In this document: piece by piece, positions 36,927 to 44,552 of the stretch
Position numbering within the stretch: position 1 is the first letter of the stretch
Layout of the letters: the number at the start of each line of letters is the position of its first letter
Origin: Candidatus Omnitrophota bacterium
GTDB lineage: Bacteria > Omnitrophota > Gorgyraeia > JAUYCX01
NCBI GenBank assembly: GCA_030692045.1
Contig: JAUYCX010000101.1
Coordinates: 1-54,406, forward strand
Direction of reading: 5' to 3'
Length of the DNA stretch: 54,406 bases
Made by a program: the position numbers and the translations under genes
Notes under the pieces: generated by a model
Database searches by the model: none
What the model saw: only the letters and a program-made list of their open reading frames with translations
What the model was told of the DNA's origin: nothing

Positions 36927-38480
36927 ATGGAAAGAAAAGTTTTTTTAGCTGCAATTTTGTCAATGTTGGTGCTCTTAGGCTATAATTATTTTATAGCCAA
37001 AGTGTATCGTTTAGAAAAGCCAGCCGTATCCACAAAAGAAAGTTTGCCACAAAAAATTCCTTCCATAATTGCTCCACAGGAAATTAAACCCAAATCAAAA
37101 TTACCATCCTCTATCTCTTTGGAACACAATGTGTTAGAGAATGGCGACTTAAAACTTGTGTTTACAAATTTGGGTGGCAACTTGCAAGAGGTTTATTTAA
37201 AGAGATTTCAACACAAATTCTATGAGACCAGTATTCTGAGCTTAGAGGAATTTGAAGATTTACCTTTCCAACTCATTGTGAATAAAGAGGATAGGCTTGT
37301 GTATGTTTATGAGGACAATCTCAGGAAAATTAGCAAGGCCTTTTTCCTTTCTAATAATTCTTTGGATTTTGAGCTGGGTATTCAAAACCTTTCAGCTCAA
37401 CCTAACAATTTTAATCTCAAACTGGATTATTTTTCTCTAAATTTGCACTCTACACAGTCTAACTTCCAAAAGAATAAAAACTTTCTGGAGTTAAGCATCT
37501 CTTTGCCAGACAAAATCTTACGTAATAACATTACGCGTGTGGCAGCAAAGAACTTTTTGCTTACCCAGCAAAAATTTAATTGGTTAGGTTTGAGAGAACG
37601 CTATTTTTGTTCTATTTTTAAACCCAATACTGGGCCTTTGGGTTATTATACACAACTTATTGATAATGAAAGCGTTACAGTGGGAATGCCCATTCAAATT
37701 TTAAATTTAGCTCCACAGACACTGGCTAACTTTAAAGCAAAATTGTACTTCGGCCCTCAAGAAACACAGCTTTTGAATTCAATAGACAAAGACTTTGGGC
37801 AAATTGTGAATTTTGGTGCTTTTGACCCCATTTCCAAGTTATTACTTTCTTTATTAAGATGGTTGCACAAATTTTTGCCTAACTGGGGGCTTTGTATTCT
37901 GGGCGTGAGTCTTATTTTGTTTTTCTGTCTTTATCCCTTGACATTTAAGAGTTTAAAATCCATGAAGGCAATGCAGGTTTTACAACCGGAAATCGAAAGA
38001 TTACGCAAAGAACTTAAGGATCAACCACAAAAATTGAACCGGGAAATTATGGAATTGTACAAAAAGAATAAAGTCAACCCATTTGGTGGCTGTTTACCAA
38101 TGTTTTTGCAAATCCCGATTTTCTTTGCCCTGTATCAGGCTTTATTGCGTTCTCTGGATTTGCGCGGTGCAAAATTTCTCTGGATTAAGGATTTGTCTGA
38201 ACCAGATAGGTTATTTACTTTTGAATCAAATTTGCCTTTGCTGGGTAATGAAATCAATCTTTTGCCTATATTAATGGCAATTATAATGTTTTTTCAGCAA
38301 AGATTATCCTCTCAAAGCTCAGCTGCAGTTAATCCTGAGCAACAGAAAATGATGACGATATTTTTCCCAATTTTGTTTGGCATAATGTTCTATCACGTGC
38401 CCAGCGGTTTAGTGTTTTATTGGTTCGTGTATTCTAGTTTATCCTTGATTGTGCAATGGAAACAAACAGCTAAGGTTTGA
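36927..38480 (+). CDS. yidC: Membrane protein insertase YidC
   Basis: The 517-residue protein has an N-terminal membrane helix, a large periplasmic domain (about 30-290, Gram-negative type) and the conserved insertase core of five helices. The core has S-L-K-S-M-K-A-M-Q-V-L-Q-P-E-I near 345-359 and N-P-F-G-G-C-L-P-M-F-L-Q-I-P-I-F-F-A-L-Y near 389-408. The large periplasmic domain indicates a diderm cell plan. It inserts membrane proteins alone or with SecYEG. It ends four bases before the jag-N gene. Confidence 0.97.
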   Translation: MERKVFLAAILSMLVLLGYNYFIAKVYRLEKPAVSTKESLPQKIPSIIAPQEIKPKSKLPSSISLEHNVLENGDLKLVFTNLGGNLQEVYLKRFQHKFYETSILSLEEFEDLPFQLIVNKEDRLVYVYEDNLRKISKAFFLSNNSLDFELGIQNLSAQPNNFNLKLDYFSLNLHSTQSNFQKNKNFLELSISLPDKILRNNITRVAAKNFLLTQQKFNWLGLRERYFCSIFKPNTGPLGYYTQLIDNESVTVGMPIQILNLAPQTLANFKAKLYFGPQETQLLNSIDKDFGQIVNFGAFDPISKLLLSLLRWLHKFLPNWGLCILGVSLILFFCLYPLTFKSLKSMKAMQVLQPEIERLRKELKDQPQKLNREIMELYKKNKVNPFGGCLPMFLQIPIFFALYQALLRSLDLRGAKFLWIKDLSEPDRLFTFESNLPLLGNEINLLPILMAIIMFFQQRLSSQSSAAVNPEQQKMMTIFFPILFGIMFYHVPSGLVFYWFVYSSLSLIVQWKQTAKV

Positions 38481-38484
38481 GATT

Positions 38485-38676
38485 ATGGAAAGCATTGAAG
38501 TTGAAGGCGCTACTGTGGAACAGGCTGTAAAAAAGGCCTTAAGCCAATTAAAGGTACCTCGGAATTGCGTGCAAATTAAGGTAGTTTCTGAAGAAAAAAG
38601 AGGCCTTTTTGGCATGAAGGGTGCAAAACCAGCAAAAGTCAGAGTCACAGTAATTAAAAAATCAGAAAATACTTGA
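38485..38676 (+). CDS. Stand-alone Jag N-terminal domain protein
   Basis: A 63-residue protein from the ATG at 38485: M-E-S-I-E-V-E-G-A-T-V-E-Q-A-V-K-K-A-L, then E-E-K-R-G-L-F-G-M-K-G-A-K-P-A-K-V-R-V. This is the Jag_N domain (G-x-x-x-x-x-A-x-x-x-A and G-L-F-G-x-x-x-x-x-x-x-V). The KH and R3H RNA-binding domains that normally follow in Jag/KhpB are absent; the frame closes and the parS region follows. The position after yidC is the normal one for jag. The extra N-terminal residues of the longer frame overlap yidC and are not used. Confidence 0.8.
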   Translation: MESIEVEGATVEQAVKKALSQLKVPRNCVQIKVVSEEKRGLFGMKGAKPAKVRVTVIKKSENT

Positions 38677-38717
38677 TTTTTGAAAATTCCTAAGCTAATA
38701 TAATAACAAATTCGCTA

Positions 38718-38733
38718 TGTTCCACGTGGAACA
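38718..38733. promoter_or_regulatory. parS centromere site
   Basis: The perfect 16-base palindrome TGTTCCACGTGGAACA agrees with the bacterial parS consensus (TGTTNCACGTGNAACA). It lies 12 bases before parA, within about 4 kb of the putative oriC, where ParB should nucleate for origin segregation. Confidence 0.95.
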
Positions 38734-38745
38734 TAGGAACCGCGT

Positions 38746-39561
38746 ATGGGCAAGATTATCGCAATTTGTAATCAAAAAGGCGGAACCGGCAAAACCACTA
38801 CTGCCATAAATTTAACTAGTTTTTTGGCCTTAGCAGGCAGACGGGTTTTGTTGGTAGATTTTGACCCGCAAGGAAACACCACAAGCGGTTTAGGCGTAGA
38901 TAAGAATTCTTTGTCTGTTTCTATTTATCACAGCTTACTTGATCATATCAATATTTCAGAGATAATTTTGCCAACCCAACTTCAGAATTTATTCCTAGCT
39001 CCCTCTAATATTGACCTTACCGGAGCTGAAATTGAGTTAGTCAGTTTGGACAATAGAGAAAGGCAATTGCGCTTTATTTTACAGCCTATAAAAAGTCAAT
39101 ATGATTTTATTTTCATAGACTCGCCACCATCTTTGGGTCTGTTAACGCTCAATAGTTTGGTTGCCAGTGATTCAGTAATAATTCCTATTCAATGTGAATT
39201 TTATGCCTTAGAAGGCGTAACCCAACTTTTGAAAACTATTAATTTAATTAAAGAAAGATTAAATCCCGGACTAGAGGTTGAAGGCGTGCTTTTGACTATG
39301 GCAGATTTTCGCACAAATCTGACCTCAGAGGTGATAAATGAAATCAGGAGTTTTTTCAAACAGCGGGTTTATCAGACCATAATTCCCAGAAGCGTGAGAT
39401 TAAGCGAAGCGCCCGGTTTTGGCAAGCCAATTGCTTTGTATGATAAACATTCTATCGGCGCAAAAAAGTATGAGGAATTAGCCCAAGAGCTGTTAAAGCT
39501 TGACACGGTTGCTACAATTGACAATAAGGGGGTTTCAAATGAACAAAAAAGCCTTAGGTAA
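38746..39561 (+). CDS. parA: Chromosome-partitioning ATPase ParA (Soj)
   Basis: The 271-residue ATPase has the deviant Walker A C-N-Q-K-G-G-T-G-K-T-T-T at 7-18, D-F-D-P-Q-G-N near 40-46 and the Walker B-like F-I-D-S-P-P-S near 124-130. This is a chromosomal Soj-type ParA. It moves origins by ATP-dependent binding to nucleoid DNA under ParB control. It overlaps parB by 23 bases. Confidence 0.96.
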   Translation: MGKIIAICNQKGGTGKTTTAINLTSFLALAGRRVLLVDFDPQGNTTSGLGVDKNSLSVSIYHSLLDHINISEIILPTQLQNLFLAPSNIDLTGAEIELVSLDNRERQLRFILQPIKSQYDFIFIDSPPSLGLLTLNSLVASDSVIIPIQCEFYALEGVTQLLKTINLIKERLNPGLEVEGVLLTMADFRTNLTSEVINEIRSFFKQRVYQTIIPRSVRLSEAPGFGKPIALYDKHSIGAKKYEELAQELLKLDTVATIDNKGVSNEQKSLR

Positions 39562-40402
39562 GGGGTTATCTGCTTTAATTCCAGATCAGCTTCTAGCGCA
39601 GTCCACAAAATCTGAATTAGAAGACAGGGTGATTTATTTAAAAACTGAGCAAATTCTTCCTAACCCTTTTCAGCCTCGCTTGGATTTTAATCTGGAAAGG
39701 CAGAATGAATTAATTGCCTCTATTAAAGAAAGGGGTTTTCTTCAGCCATTGTTGGTGAGAAAAACTGAAATTGGTTTTCAATTGATTGCTGGAGAACGCA
39801 GATTAAGGGCAGCTAAGGCCTTGAATTTACCGGAAGTTCCTGTGTTAATAAAAAAAGTCAAAGATGAAGAAGTAATGGTTATCTCTCTTATTGAAAATAT
39901 TCAGCGGCAAGAACTAAACCCAATTGAAGAAGCGCAGGCTTTTCAGAGACTAATTGATGAATTCCAATTTACACAAGACTATGTGGCACAATCAGTTGGC
40001 AAAGGTAGGGCTACAGTGAGCAATATTTTGCGCTTATTAAAATTGCCTCAGGAAATTCAGCAAAGCATTTCACAGGGAACAATTACCATGAGCCATGCCC
40101 GGGCACTTTTGGGCTTGGAACACATTAGTGAACAGCTAAAATTATTTCAGGACATTATTTCTAACCAATTGTCAGTACGTGAGATAGAGAATTTAGTGAA
40201 GACAAAAACTAAGCGCCATAAAAGGCGCCTGACCTCTCCATTGGCTAAAAAGGACCCTTATGTTCAAGAAGCAGAACAAGAGCTGCAGCAAATTTTAGCT
40301 ACAAAAGTAAGGATTTGTCCTTTACGCAAACGCGGCAAAATCGTGATTGATTTTTATTCTGCTGAGGATTTAGAAAGAATTTTGGAGATAATCAAGAAAT
40401 GA
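39539..40402 (+). CDS. parB: Chromosome-partitioning protein ParB (Spo0J)
   Basis: I start at ATG 39539 (M-N-K-K-A-L-G-K-G-L-S-A-L-I-P), the canonical opening and preceded by a G-rich ribosome binding site; the frame upstream lies inside parA. The CTPase/N-engagement domain has L-I-A-G-E-R-R-L-R-A-A-K, then the box S-L-I-E-N-I-Q-R and E-L-N-P-I-E-E-A. A helix-turn-helix (Y-V-A-Q-S-V-G-K-G-R-A-T-V) and a C-terminal dimerisation domain follow. The length is 287 residues. Its target parS lies before parA. Confidence 0.96.
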   Translation: MNKKALGKGLSALIPDQLLAQSTKSELEDRVIYLKTEQILPNPFQPRLDFNLERQNELIASIKERGFLQPLLVRKTEIGFQLIAGERRLRAAKALNLPEVPVLIKKVKDEEVMVISLIENIQRQELNPIEEAQAFQRLIDEFQFTQDYVAQSVGKGRATVSNILRLLKLPQEIQQSISQGTITMSHARALLGLEHISEQLKLFQDIISNQLSVREIENLVKTKTKRHKRRLTSPLAKKDPYVQEAEQELQQILATKVRICPLRKRGKIVIDFYSAEDLERILEIIKK

Positions 40403-40902
40403 ACCAACAAACACTTATCTTAATAAAGCCGGATGGCTTAAAAAAATCCTTAACCGGCAACATTTTAACCCGTCTTTCTGAAACAAAATTAGAGATTGTG
40501 GCTGCCAAGATGGTGAGGGTTTCTCAAGAGTTAGCACAGGAGCATTACAAGCATTTAAAAAACAAAGATTTTTTCCCAGAATTAATAAAATATATTCGCG
40601 GCGAACTTCACCAACGTAGAAAAGTAATGGCATTGGTTTATTGGGGAGAAAGTGCCATACAAAAAGTAAGGGATTTAGCCGGCGCTACTAATCCTGAAGA
40701 GGCCGAAGCAACATCCATAAGGGGTTCTTACGGCAGGATAACTACCGGAGGCATTTATGAAAATGTTTTGCACTGCAGCAGTAATGAGCAAGAGGCAGAG
40801 CGGGAGATAAAACTTTGGTTTGAGCCCGAAGAGATTATTGTGGATTTGTATCCCACAAAAATCACACAGCTTAAATCTTACAAAAAGAGGGTTTGGCGAT
40901 GA
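40399..40902 (+). CDS. ndk: Nucleoside diphosphate kinase
   Basis: The 167-residue enzyme balances nucleoside triphosphates. It has L-I-L-I-K-P-D-G at 6-13 and the phospho-accepting His125 in N-V-L-H-C-S-S. It is about 25 residues longer than typical Ndk: there is an extension between the R-G-E-L region and the active site, and a C-terminal tail after E-I-I-V-D-L-Y. It overlaps the parB stop and the next gene by 4 bases each, so it is in a coupled operon. Confidence 0.93.
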   Translation: MNQQTLILIKPDGLKKSLTGNILTRLSETKLEIVAAKMVRVSQELAQEHYKHLKNKDFFPELIKYIRGELHQRRKVMALVYWGESAIQKVRDLAGATNPEEAEATSIRGSYGRITTGGIYENVLHCSSNEQEAEREIKLWFEPEEIIVDLYPTKITQLKSYKKRVWR

Positions 40903-41723
40903 TTAAGGGTATGACTGGTTTTGCGCAATCTCAGTTTAGTTTCCAAGGGGTTAAGGGAAACGTAGAAATCAAGAGTTTAAACAGCCGTCATTTTGAAACT
41001 GTCTCACACCTTGCGCCTGGTTTTAATGCATTTGAGGATAAGATAAAAAAGATTGTAGGAAGAAAGATTAAACGCGGCAGAATAAATGTAGTAATAAATT
41101 TTTTGACTCCTGTGCCGCGAGGAAGCGTTGTTTTAAATGAGTCAGTTGCCAGAGAATATGTCTCTAAGCTTAAACACCTTAAACGCTCACTTAAAGTTAA
41201 GGACACAATTTCTTTATCCCAGATAATTAATTTGCCGGGGGTTTTATCCCTTGAGGAGAAACAAATTTCCCTGCCCTCTTTGTGGTTAAAAATCGAGGCG
41301 GCATTGAACCATGCAATGGATGTGCTTCTTAAAGCCCGTCTTTCAGAGGGCAGGTGTCTGGGAACAGATATCGCAAAGTGGATTAAACAAATTCACGGCT
41401 CCATAAGGCAAATGCAAAAAAGAGCTCAAACAGTAATCGCTAAAAAAACTCAGGAATTAACCACAGAAGAATTATCAGCATTTTTAAAGTCTAGTAATAT
41501 TAATGAGGAGCTCGCCCGTCTTAATTTTCATTTAGATTCTTTGAAAAAGCGGCTGAAAAGTAATGACAGCGTGGGTAAGGAATTGGATTTTATCTGTCAG
41601 GAACTTTTAAGAGAAATTAACACAGCTGGAGCCAAGCTTGCAGATAAGGATATTTCTGCTTGCGCAATCCAAATTAAAAGCGGCATTGAAAAAATCCGCG
41701 AGCAGGCGCAGAATATTGAGTGA
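40899..41723 (+). CDS. yicC: YicC/YloC family endoribonuclease
   Basis: The family start M-I-K-G-M-T-G-F-A is reached with the ATG at 40899, which overlaps the ndk TGA (ATGA); a TTG six bases upstream is a less likely start. The C-terminal DUF1732-type part has L-N-F-H-L-D-S-L-K-K-R-L, then G-K-E-L-D-F-I-C-Q-E-L-L-R-E-I-N-T and ends near I-K-S-G-I-E-K-I-R-E-Q-A-Q-N. YicC members are endoribonucleases acting on small RNAs and mRNA. The neighbour gmk is a common partner. Confidence 0.92.
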   Translation: MIKGMTGFAQSQFSFQGVKGNVEIKSLNSRHFETVSHLAPGFNAFEDKIKKIVGRKIKRGRINVVINFLTPVPRGSVVLNESVAREYVSKLKHLKRSLKVKDTISLSQIINLPGVLSLEEKQISLPSLWLKIEAALNHAMDVLLKARLSEGRCLGTDIAKWIKQIHGSIRQMQKRAQTVIAKKTQELTTEELSAFLKSSNINEELARLNFHLDSLKKRLKSNDSVGKELDFICQELLREINTAGAKLADKDISACAIQIKSGIEKIREQAQNIE

Positions 41724-41757
41724 TGAAAAATGTTTTTAGAATTCTCAGTAAATATTT

Positions 41758-42327
41758 GTGAAACAAAAACCTAAAATCTTCATAATCTCAGGTCCGTCGG
41801 GAAGCGGTAAAACTACTCTCTATAAAAGGCTGCTTAAGGGCAGGGGGCTTAAAGACAAACTTAAAAAGTCCATTTCCTTAACCACGCGTCTTCGTCGGCA
41901 TAATGAAAAAAATGGCAGAGATTATGAGTTTGTAAGTAGGGCTGAATTTCTCAGGCGTAAAAAAAATCAGGAGTTTTTAGAAGGCCAGAACATCTTTGGT
42001 TATCTTTACGCTACCTCTAAAGAGAATGTCGTAGGTATCTTGAAACAGAATAAAAATGTACTACTTTGTGTTGATGTAAGGGGCCAAAAGGCAATAAAAA
42101 AAATCTTCCCCAAAGCAATTTCCATATTTATTCTGCCACCCACGATTGCGGTTTTAAAAAACCGACTTAAAGGCCGCTTAACCGAAGCAAAAAAAGATTT
42201 AGAGAAACGGCTTACAATCGCCAAACAAGAAATTAGATACGCAAAGAGATATGATTATGTAATTGTAAACGACCATCTAAAAACTGCCTTGAAAAAATTA
42301 AAGGCAATTGTTATGAAACATGCTTAA
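41758..42327 (+). CDS. gmk: Guanylate kinase
   Basis: The 189-residue enzyme converts GMP to GDP. It has the P-loop I-S-G-P-S-G-S-G-K-T-T near 10-20 and the GMP-binding S-L-T-T-R-L-R-R near 40-47 with N-G-R-D-Y-E-F-V-S. It starts with GTG at 41758. The place after yicC is typical, but remA (DUF370), which often sits between them, is missing. The C-terminus ends just before hairpin element E7. Confidence 0.94.
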   Translation: MKQKPKIFIISGPSGSGKTTLYKRLLKGRGLKDKLKKSISLTTRLRRHNEKNGRDYEFVSRAEFLRRKKNQEFLEGQNIFGYLYATSKENVVGILKQNKNVLLCVDVRGQKAIKKIFPKAISIFILPPTIAVLKNRLKGRLTEAKKDLEKRLTIAKQEIRYAKRYDYVIVNDHLKTALKKLKAIVMKHA

Positions 42328-42331
42328 AGGA

Positions 42332-42553
42332 GGTCAAATGACGACATAACTTTTGGAGCGTAAGCGAACAAAAGTTATAAGTCGGAATTTGACCCAGCAC
42401 TAATTTTTGAAAGAGCGCTTATAAAAGGGCTCTGTGGTTTATCAACGATAAACCACATTAACATTAAAAATGACTATTACAAAAATTAGTGCTGGATTTA
42501 ATTCGCGCAATTGACTTATGTCACTTCGTTCCATAAGTCAAGCGCTCATTAAA
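42332..42553. repeat. Nested hairpin element E7 between gmk and rpoZ
   Basis: Left hairpin (42332-42394): GGTCAAAT/ATTTGACC, GA/GA, CGAC/GTCG, ATAACTTTTG/CAAAAGTTAT. Inverted repeats CCAGCACTAATTTTTG (42394-42409) and CAAAAATTAGTGCTGG (42480-42495) bound a 70-base core that contains a perfect hairpin GTGGTTTATC-AAC-GATAAACCAC. Right hairpin: ATTTAAT-TC-GCGC ... GCGC-TC-ATTAAA. The inner stem AACTTTTG/CAAAAGTT differs from other copies on both sides, so pairing is kept. Confidence 0.85.
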
Positions 42554-42567
42554 GGAGGGTTTTAAAC

Positions 42568-42777
42568 ATGGCTTATCAACCATTAGAGAGATTATTACCA
42601 CAGGCAGGTAACAGTATCTACAAATTGATTATTATGTCTGCGCAAAGGTCTTTGGAGTTGGCTGAGGGTATGCCAAAGCTTATAGAAAATCCCAGCTCCG
42701 ATAAACCCACAACCATTGCCCTTGAGGAGGTTATGAAGGGAAAGGTAAAATTAGTTAAAGAAAAGGAGAAGAAATAA
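42568..42777 (+). CDS. rpoZ: RNA polymerase omega subunit
   Basis: The 69-residue protein has the omega pattern S-I-Y-K-L-I-I-M-S-A-Q-R-S-L-E-L-A-E-G near 16-34 and K-P-T-T-I-A-L-E-E-V-M-K-G-K-V near 46-60. It helps assembly of RNA polymerase. The gmk-rpoZ-coaBC order is common. A strong ribosome binding site (AAAGGAGG) follows directly after hairpin element E7. Confidence 0.93.
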   Translation: MAYQPLERLLPQAGNSIYKLIIMSAQRSLELAEGMPKLIENPSSDKPTTIALEEVMKGKVKLVKEKEKK

Positions 42778-43329
42778 TTGGATGTTAAAAAAAAGATTAT
42801 CTTAGGAGTTTGCGGCAGTATTGCCGCATATAAATCCTGCGAGATTATCCGTAGATTAAAGGACGAGGGAATTAATGTTACAGTAATTATGAGCCAGTCT
42901 GCCGAGCAATTTATCACGCCCTTAACCCTGCAGACTTTATCCGGCAATCGGGTTTATCAGGGATTGTTTGATTTAGCAGTTGAGGATTTTGACCCCGAGC
43001 ATGTTTCTTTAGCCAAAAAAAGTAGTTTAATTTTAATTGCGCCTGCCACAGCCAATATAATCGGCAAGATTGCTTGGGGGATTTGCGATTGTCTGTTAAC
43101 CTGTGTGATTATGGCATCGCATTCTCCCATTTTAATTGCTCCGGCAATGAATGAGGGGATGTGGCAGAGTAAAATTTTGCAGGAAAATATTTCTAAATTG
43201 AAAAGATTAGGTTATAAATTTATCGGTCCTGAAAAGGGCAAACTCTCCGATGGAAGTATTGGAGAGGGAAGGCTGGCTTCAGCTGATAAGATTATTCAAG
43301 AAGTTAAGAAAATTTTAAAAGGTTTTTGA
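42778..43329 (+). CDS. coaC: Phosphopantothenoylcysteine decarboxylase (CoaC domain only)
   Basis: The 183-residue flavoprotein has L-G-V-C-G-S-I-A-A-Y-K near 9-19, the His of D-P-E-H-V-S-L near 73-79, A-P-A-T-A-N-I-I-G-K near 88-97 and P-A-M-N-E-G-M-W near 122-129. It decarboxylates phosphopantothenoylcysteine in coenzyme A synthesis. The usual fused CoaB synthetase domain is absent, so CoaB must be separate or missing. The start is TTG at 42778, chosen because it directly follows the rpoZ stop and has a GGAG site 8 bases upstream. Confidence 0.9.
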   Translation: MDVKKKIILGVCGSIAAYKSCEIIRRLKDEGINVTVIMSQSAEQFITPLTLQTLSGNRVYQGLFDLAVEDFDPEHVSLAKKSSLILIAPATANIIGKIAWGICDCLLTCVIMASHSPILIAPAMNEGMWQSKILQENISKLKRLGYKFIGPEKGKLSDGSIGEGRLASADKIIQEVKKILKGF

Positions 43330-43335
43330 TAATCT

Positions 43336-43573
43336 GGCGCGATACCCAAGTAGGAAGGGAGCGGTCTGTGCCTCGACTTCGCTCGGCATCCTTCGAGGCA
43401 TCCTAAAGCGAGTCAGAAATGAATAACGGCGACGTAGCCAAGTGGTAAGGCGGTGGTCTGCAAAACCATTATTCACCGGTTCGAATCCGGTCGTCGCCTT
43501 AGAATTTATAGAATTTTTGTGAGTCGAAGGACAAAACCGCGATGCGTGGGTGCAATTCCCACTCGCGCCCCCA
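43336..43573 (+). pseudogene. tRNA-Cys (GCA) interrupted in the anticodon by a 163-base insertion
   Basis: The 5' part (43336-43368) is GGCGCGA acceptor, D-arm CCC...GGG, anticodon stem GCGGT and loop CTG. The 3' part (43532-43573) is loop CAAA, anticodon stem ACCGC, T-arm GTGGG-TGCAATT-CCCAC, acceptor TCGCGCC and CCCA. Joined, all stems pair perfectly (7, 3, 5 and 5 pairs) and the loop becomes CTGCAAA, anticodon GCA. The break lies between anticodon bases 1 and 2. The T-loop has G where the conserved second T belongs and the discriminator is C, so this copy looks decayed. The insertion holds a complete second tRNA-Cys. Confidence 0.7.
43428..43499 (+). tRNA. tRNA-Cys (GCA), nested inside an interrupted tRNA-Cys
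   Basis: Complete cloverleaf: acceptor GGCGACG/CGTCGCC with discriminator T, D-arm GCC...GGC, anticodon stem GTGGT/ACCAT with loop CTGCAAA, T-arm ACCGG-TTCGAAT-CCGGT. CCA is not encoded. It is presumably the working tRNA-Cys. Confidence 0.95.
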
Positions 43574-43625
43574 TTCTGCTACGCCCAAATGTTTTCACTT
43601 TGGGCTTCGCAGGAATTTAATTTTT

Positions 43626-43709
43626 GCCGGGATGGCGGAATTGGCAGACGCACGGGACTTAAAATCCCGCGACCGTAAGGTCATATGGGTTCAACTCCCT
43701 TTCCCGGCA
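43626..43709 (+). tRNA. tRNA-Leu (TAA)
   Basis: Class II tRNA: acceptor GCCGGGA/TCCCGGC with discriminator A, anticodon stem CGGGA/TCCCG with loop CTTAAAA (anticodon TAA), a long variable arm (CGACCGTAAGGTCAT) and T-loop TTCAACT. A hairpin GCCCAAA/TTTGGGC lies just upstream (43583-43607). Confidence 0.92.
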
Positions 43710-43745
43710 CTTGCGGGCTCATAGCTTAAGTTTCCACCGAAGGCT

Positions 43746-43813
43746 GATCCGTCCGCCACAATGCGTTGTCGGACGTCCGCCAAAGCTTTTTGGAGGACGC
43801 CTCCGGCGGAGGT
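43746..43813. repeat. Three consecutive GC-rich hairpins between tRNA-Leu and tRNA-Val
   Basis: GTCCG-CACAA/TTGT-CGGAC, then GTCC-CCAAA/TTTGG-GGAC, then CCTCC-GGC-GGAGG. The CCAAAGCTTTTTGG word resembles the second hairpin of element E2. They make up most of the 122-base spacer. Confidence 0.7.
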
Positions 43814-43831
43814 TAGAGCGTTAGATAAATC

Positions 43832-43906
43832 GGGCGGTTGGCGCAGTCTGGTAAGCGCGTTGCGTTGACATCGCAAAGGTCACTGGTTCGAATCCAGTAC
43901 CGCCCA
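43832..43906 (+). tRNA. tRNA-Val (GAC)
   Basis: Acceptor GGGCGGT/ACCGCCC with discriminator A, D-arm GCGC...GCGC, anticodon stem TTGCG/CGCAA with loop TTGACAT (anticodon GAC), T-arm CTGG-TTCGAAT-CCAG. Confidence 0.95.
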
Positions 43907-43927
43907 TTTGAATACTAAAATTTAGTT

Positions 43928-44536
43928 ATGCCCACATTTTCTAAAGATTTTATTCTCTTGTTTATTATATTTCCGATATATTTTATATTTTTATTTTTTG
44001 GTATATTTAAATTAATATTTTTCCTTAATAAAAAACAAAAAGTCGCGTTAAAAAAATTAGCAGATTGTCTATCTTGGACAATTCCTAAATTTTCTTTTTA
44101 TCCCTCAATTACTGGACTATTTGATGGGCTAAGGTTTAATATTTTGCTTATTCCCGGCGGGAAAAATTCACCGCCTTACTTGAGAATATTGTTAAATAAA
44201 AACTCTATGTTTAAATTAAGAGTGCTTAAAGAATCTGTTTTAAGCGGTTTAGGAAAAAAAATTGGCCTGGTTCGCGAGGTAAAAATTTATGACGAAGGCT
44301 TTGATAAGGAATTTCTGATTTTTTCTGATAAGCCAGATCGTGCGATGAGTTATTTCAGCAATAGCGAGATAAAAAATGCAGTAAGAGATTTATTTTTAAA
44401 TGGTTTCGCGGATTTCATAATTGACAAGAAAAAGATTTTAATTGTAAAGCCCAATTATAATTTAGATTTCGACCTTGAGCCGCAAAGGGTAATCGGCATT
44501 TTGGGAAAATTAAGCCTGTTGGCGAAAGGGATTTAG
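43928..44536 (+). CDS. Membrane-anchored protein of unknown function
   Basis: I do not recognise this 202-residue protein. Residues about 8-34 form one strong membrane helix (F-I-L-L-F-I-I-F-P-I-Y-F-I-F-L-F-F-G-I-F). The rest is soluble and mixed alpha/beta: a beta-rich segment L-R-F-N-I-L-L-I-P-G-G-K, then K-I-Y-D-E-G-F-D-K-E-F-L-I-F-S-D-K-P near 122-139 and V-R-D-L-F-L-N-G-F. It ends 16 bases before the slipin gene with a good ribosome binding site between, so the two may act together at the membrane. It has only a weak, composition-like match to any family I know. Confidence 0.6.
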   Translation: MPTFSKDFILLFIIFPIYFIFLFFGIFKLIFFLNKKQKVALKKLADCLSWTIPKFSFYPSITGLFDGLRFNILLIPGGKNSPPYLRILLNKNSMFKLRVLKESVLSGLGKKIGLVREVKIYDEGFDKEFLIFSDKPDRAMSYFSNSEIKNAVRDLFLNGFADFIIDKKKILIVKPNYNLDFDLEPQRVIGILGKLSLLAKGI

Positions 44537-44552
44537 AGAAAGGAGGAATCAG

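Noticed and set aside
43336-43573. Interrupted tRNA-Cys as a group I intron or an archaeal-type tRNA intron
   Set aside because: The insert is far too short for a group I intron, contains a whole tRNA, and lacks the bulge-helix-bulge at its joints. It is kept as an unexplained insertion.
43710-43831. A second disrupted tRNA (CTCATAGCTTAA ... GGTTAGAGCG) between tRNA-Leu and tRNA-Val
   Set aside because: A D-arm could be assembled by removing the hairpins, but no matching 3' half or acceptor strand exists before tRNA-Val.
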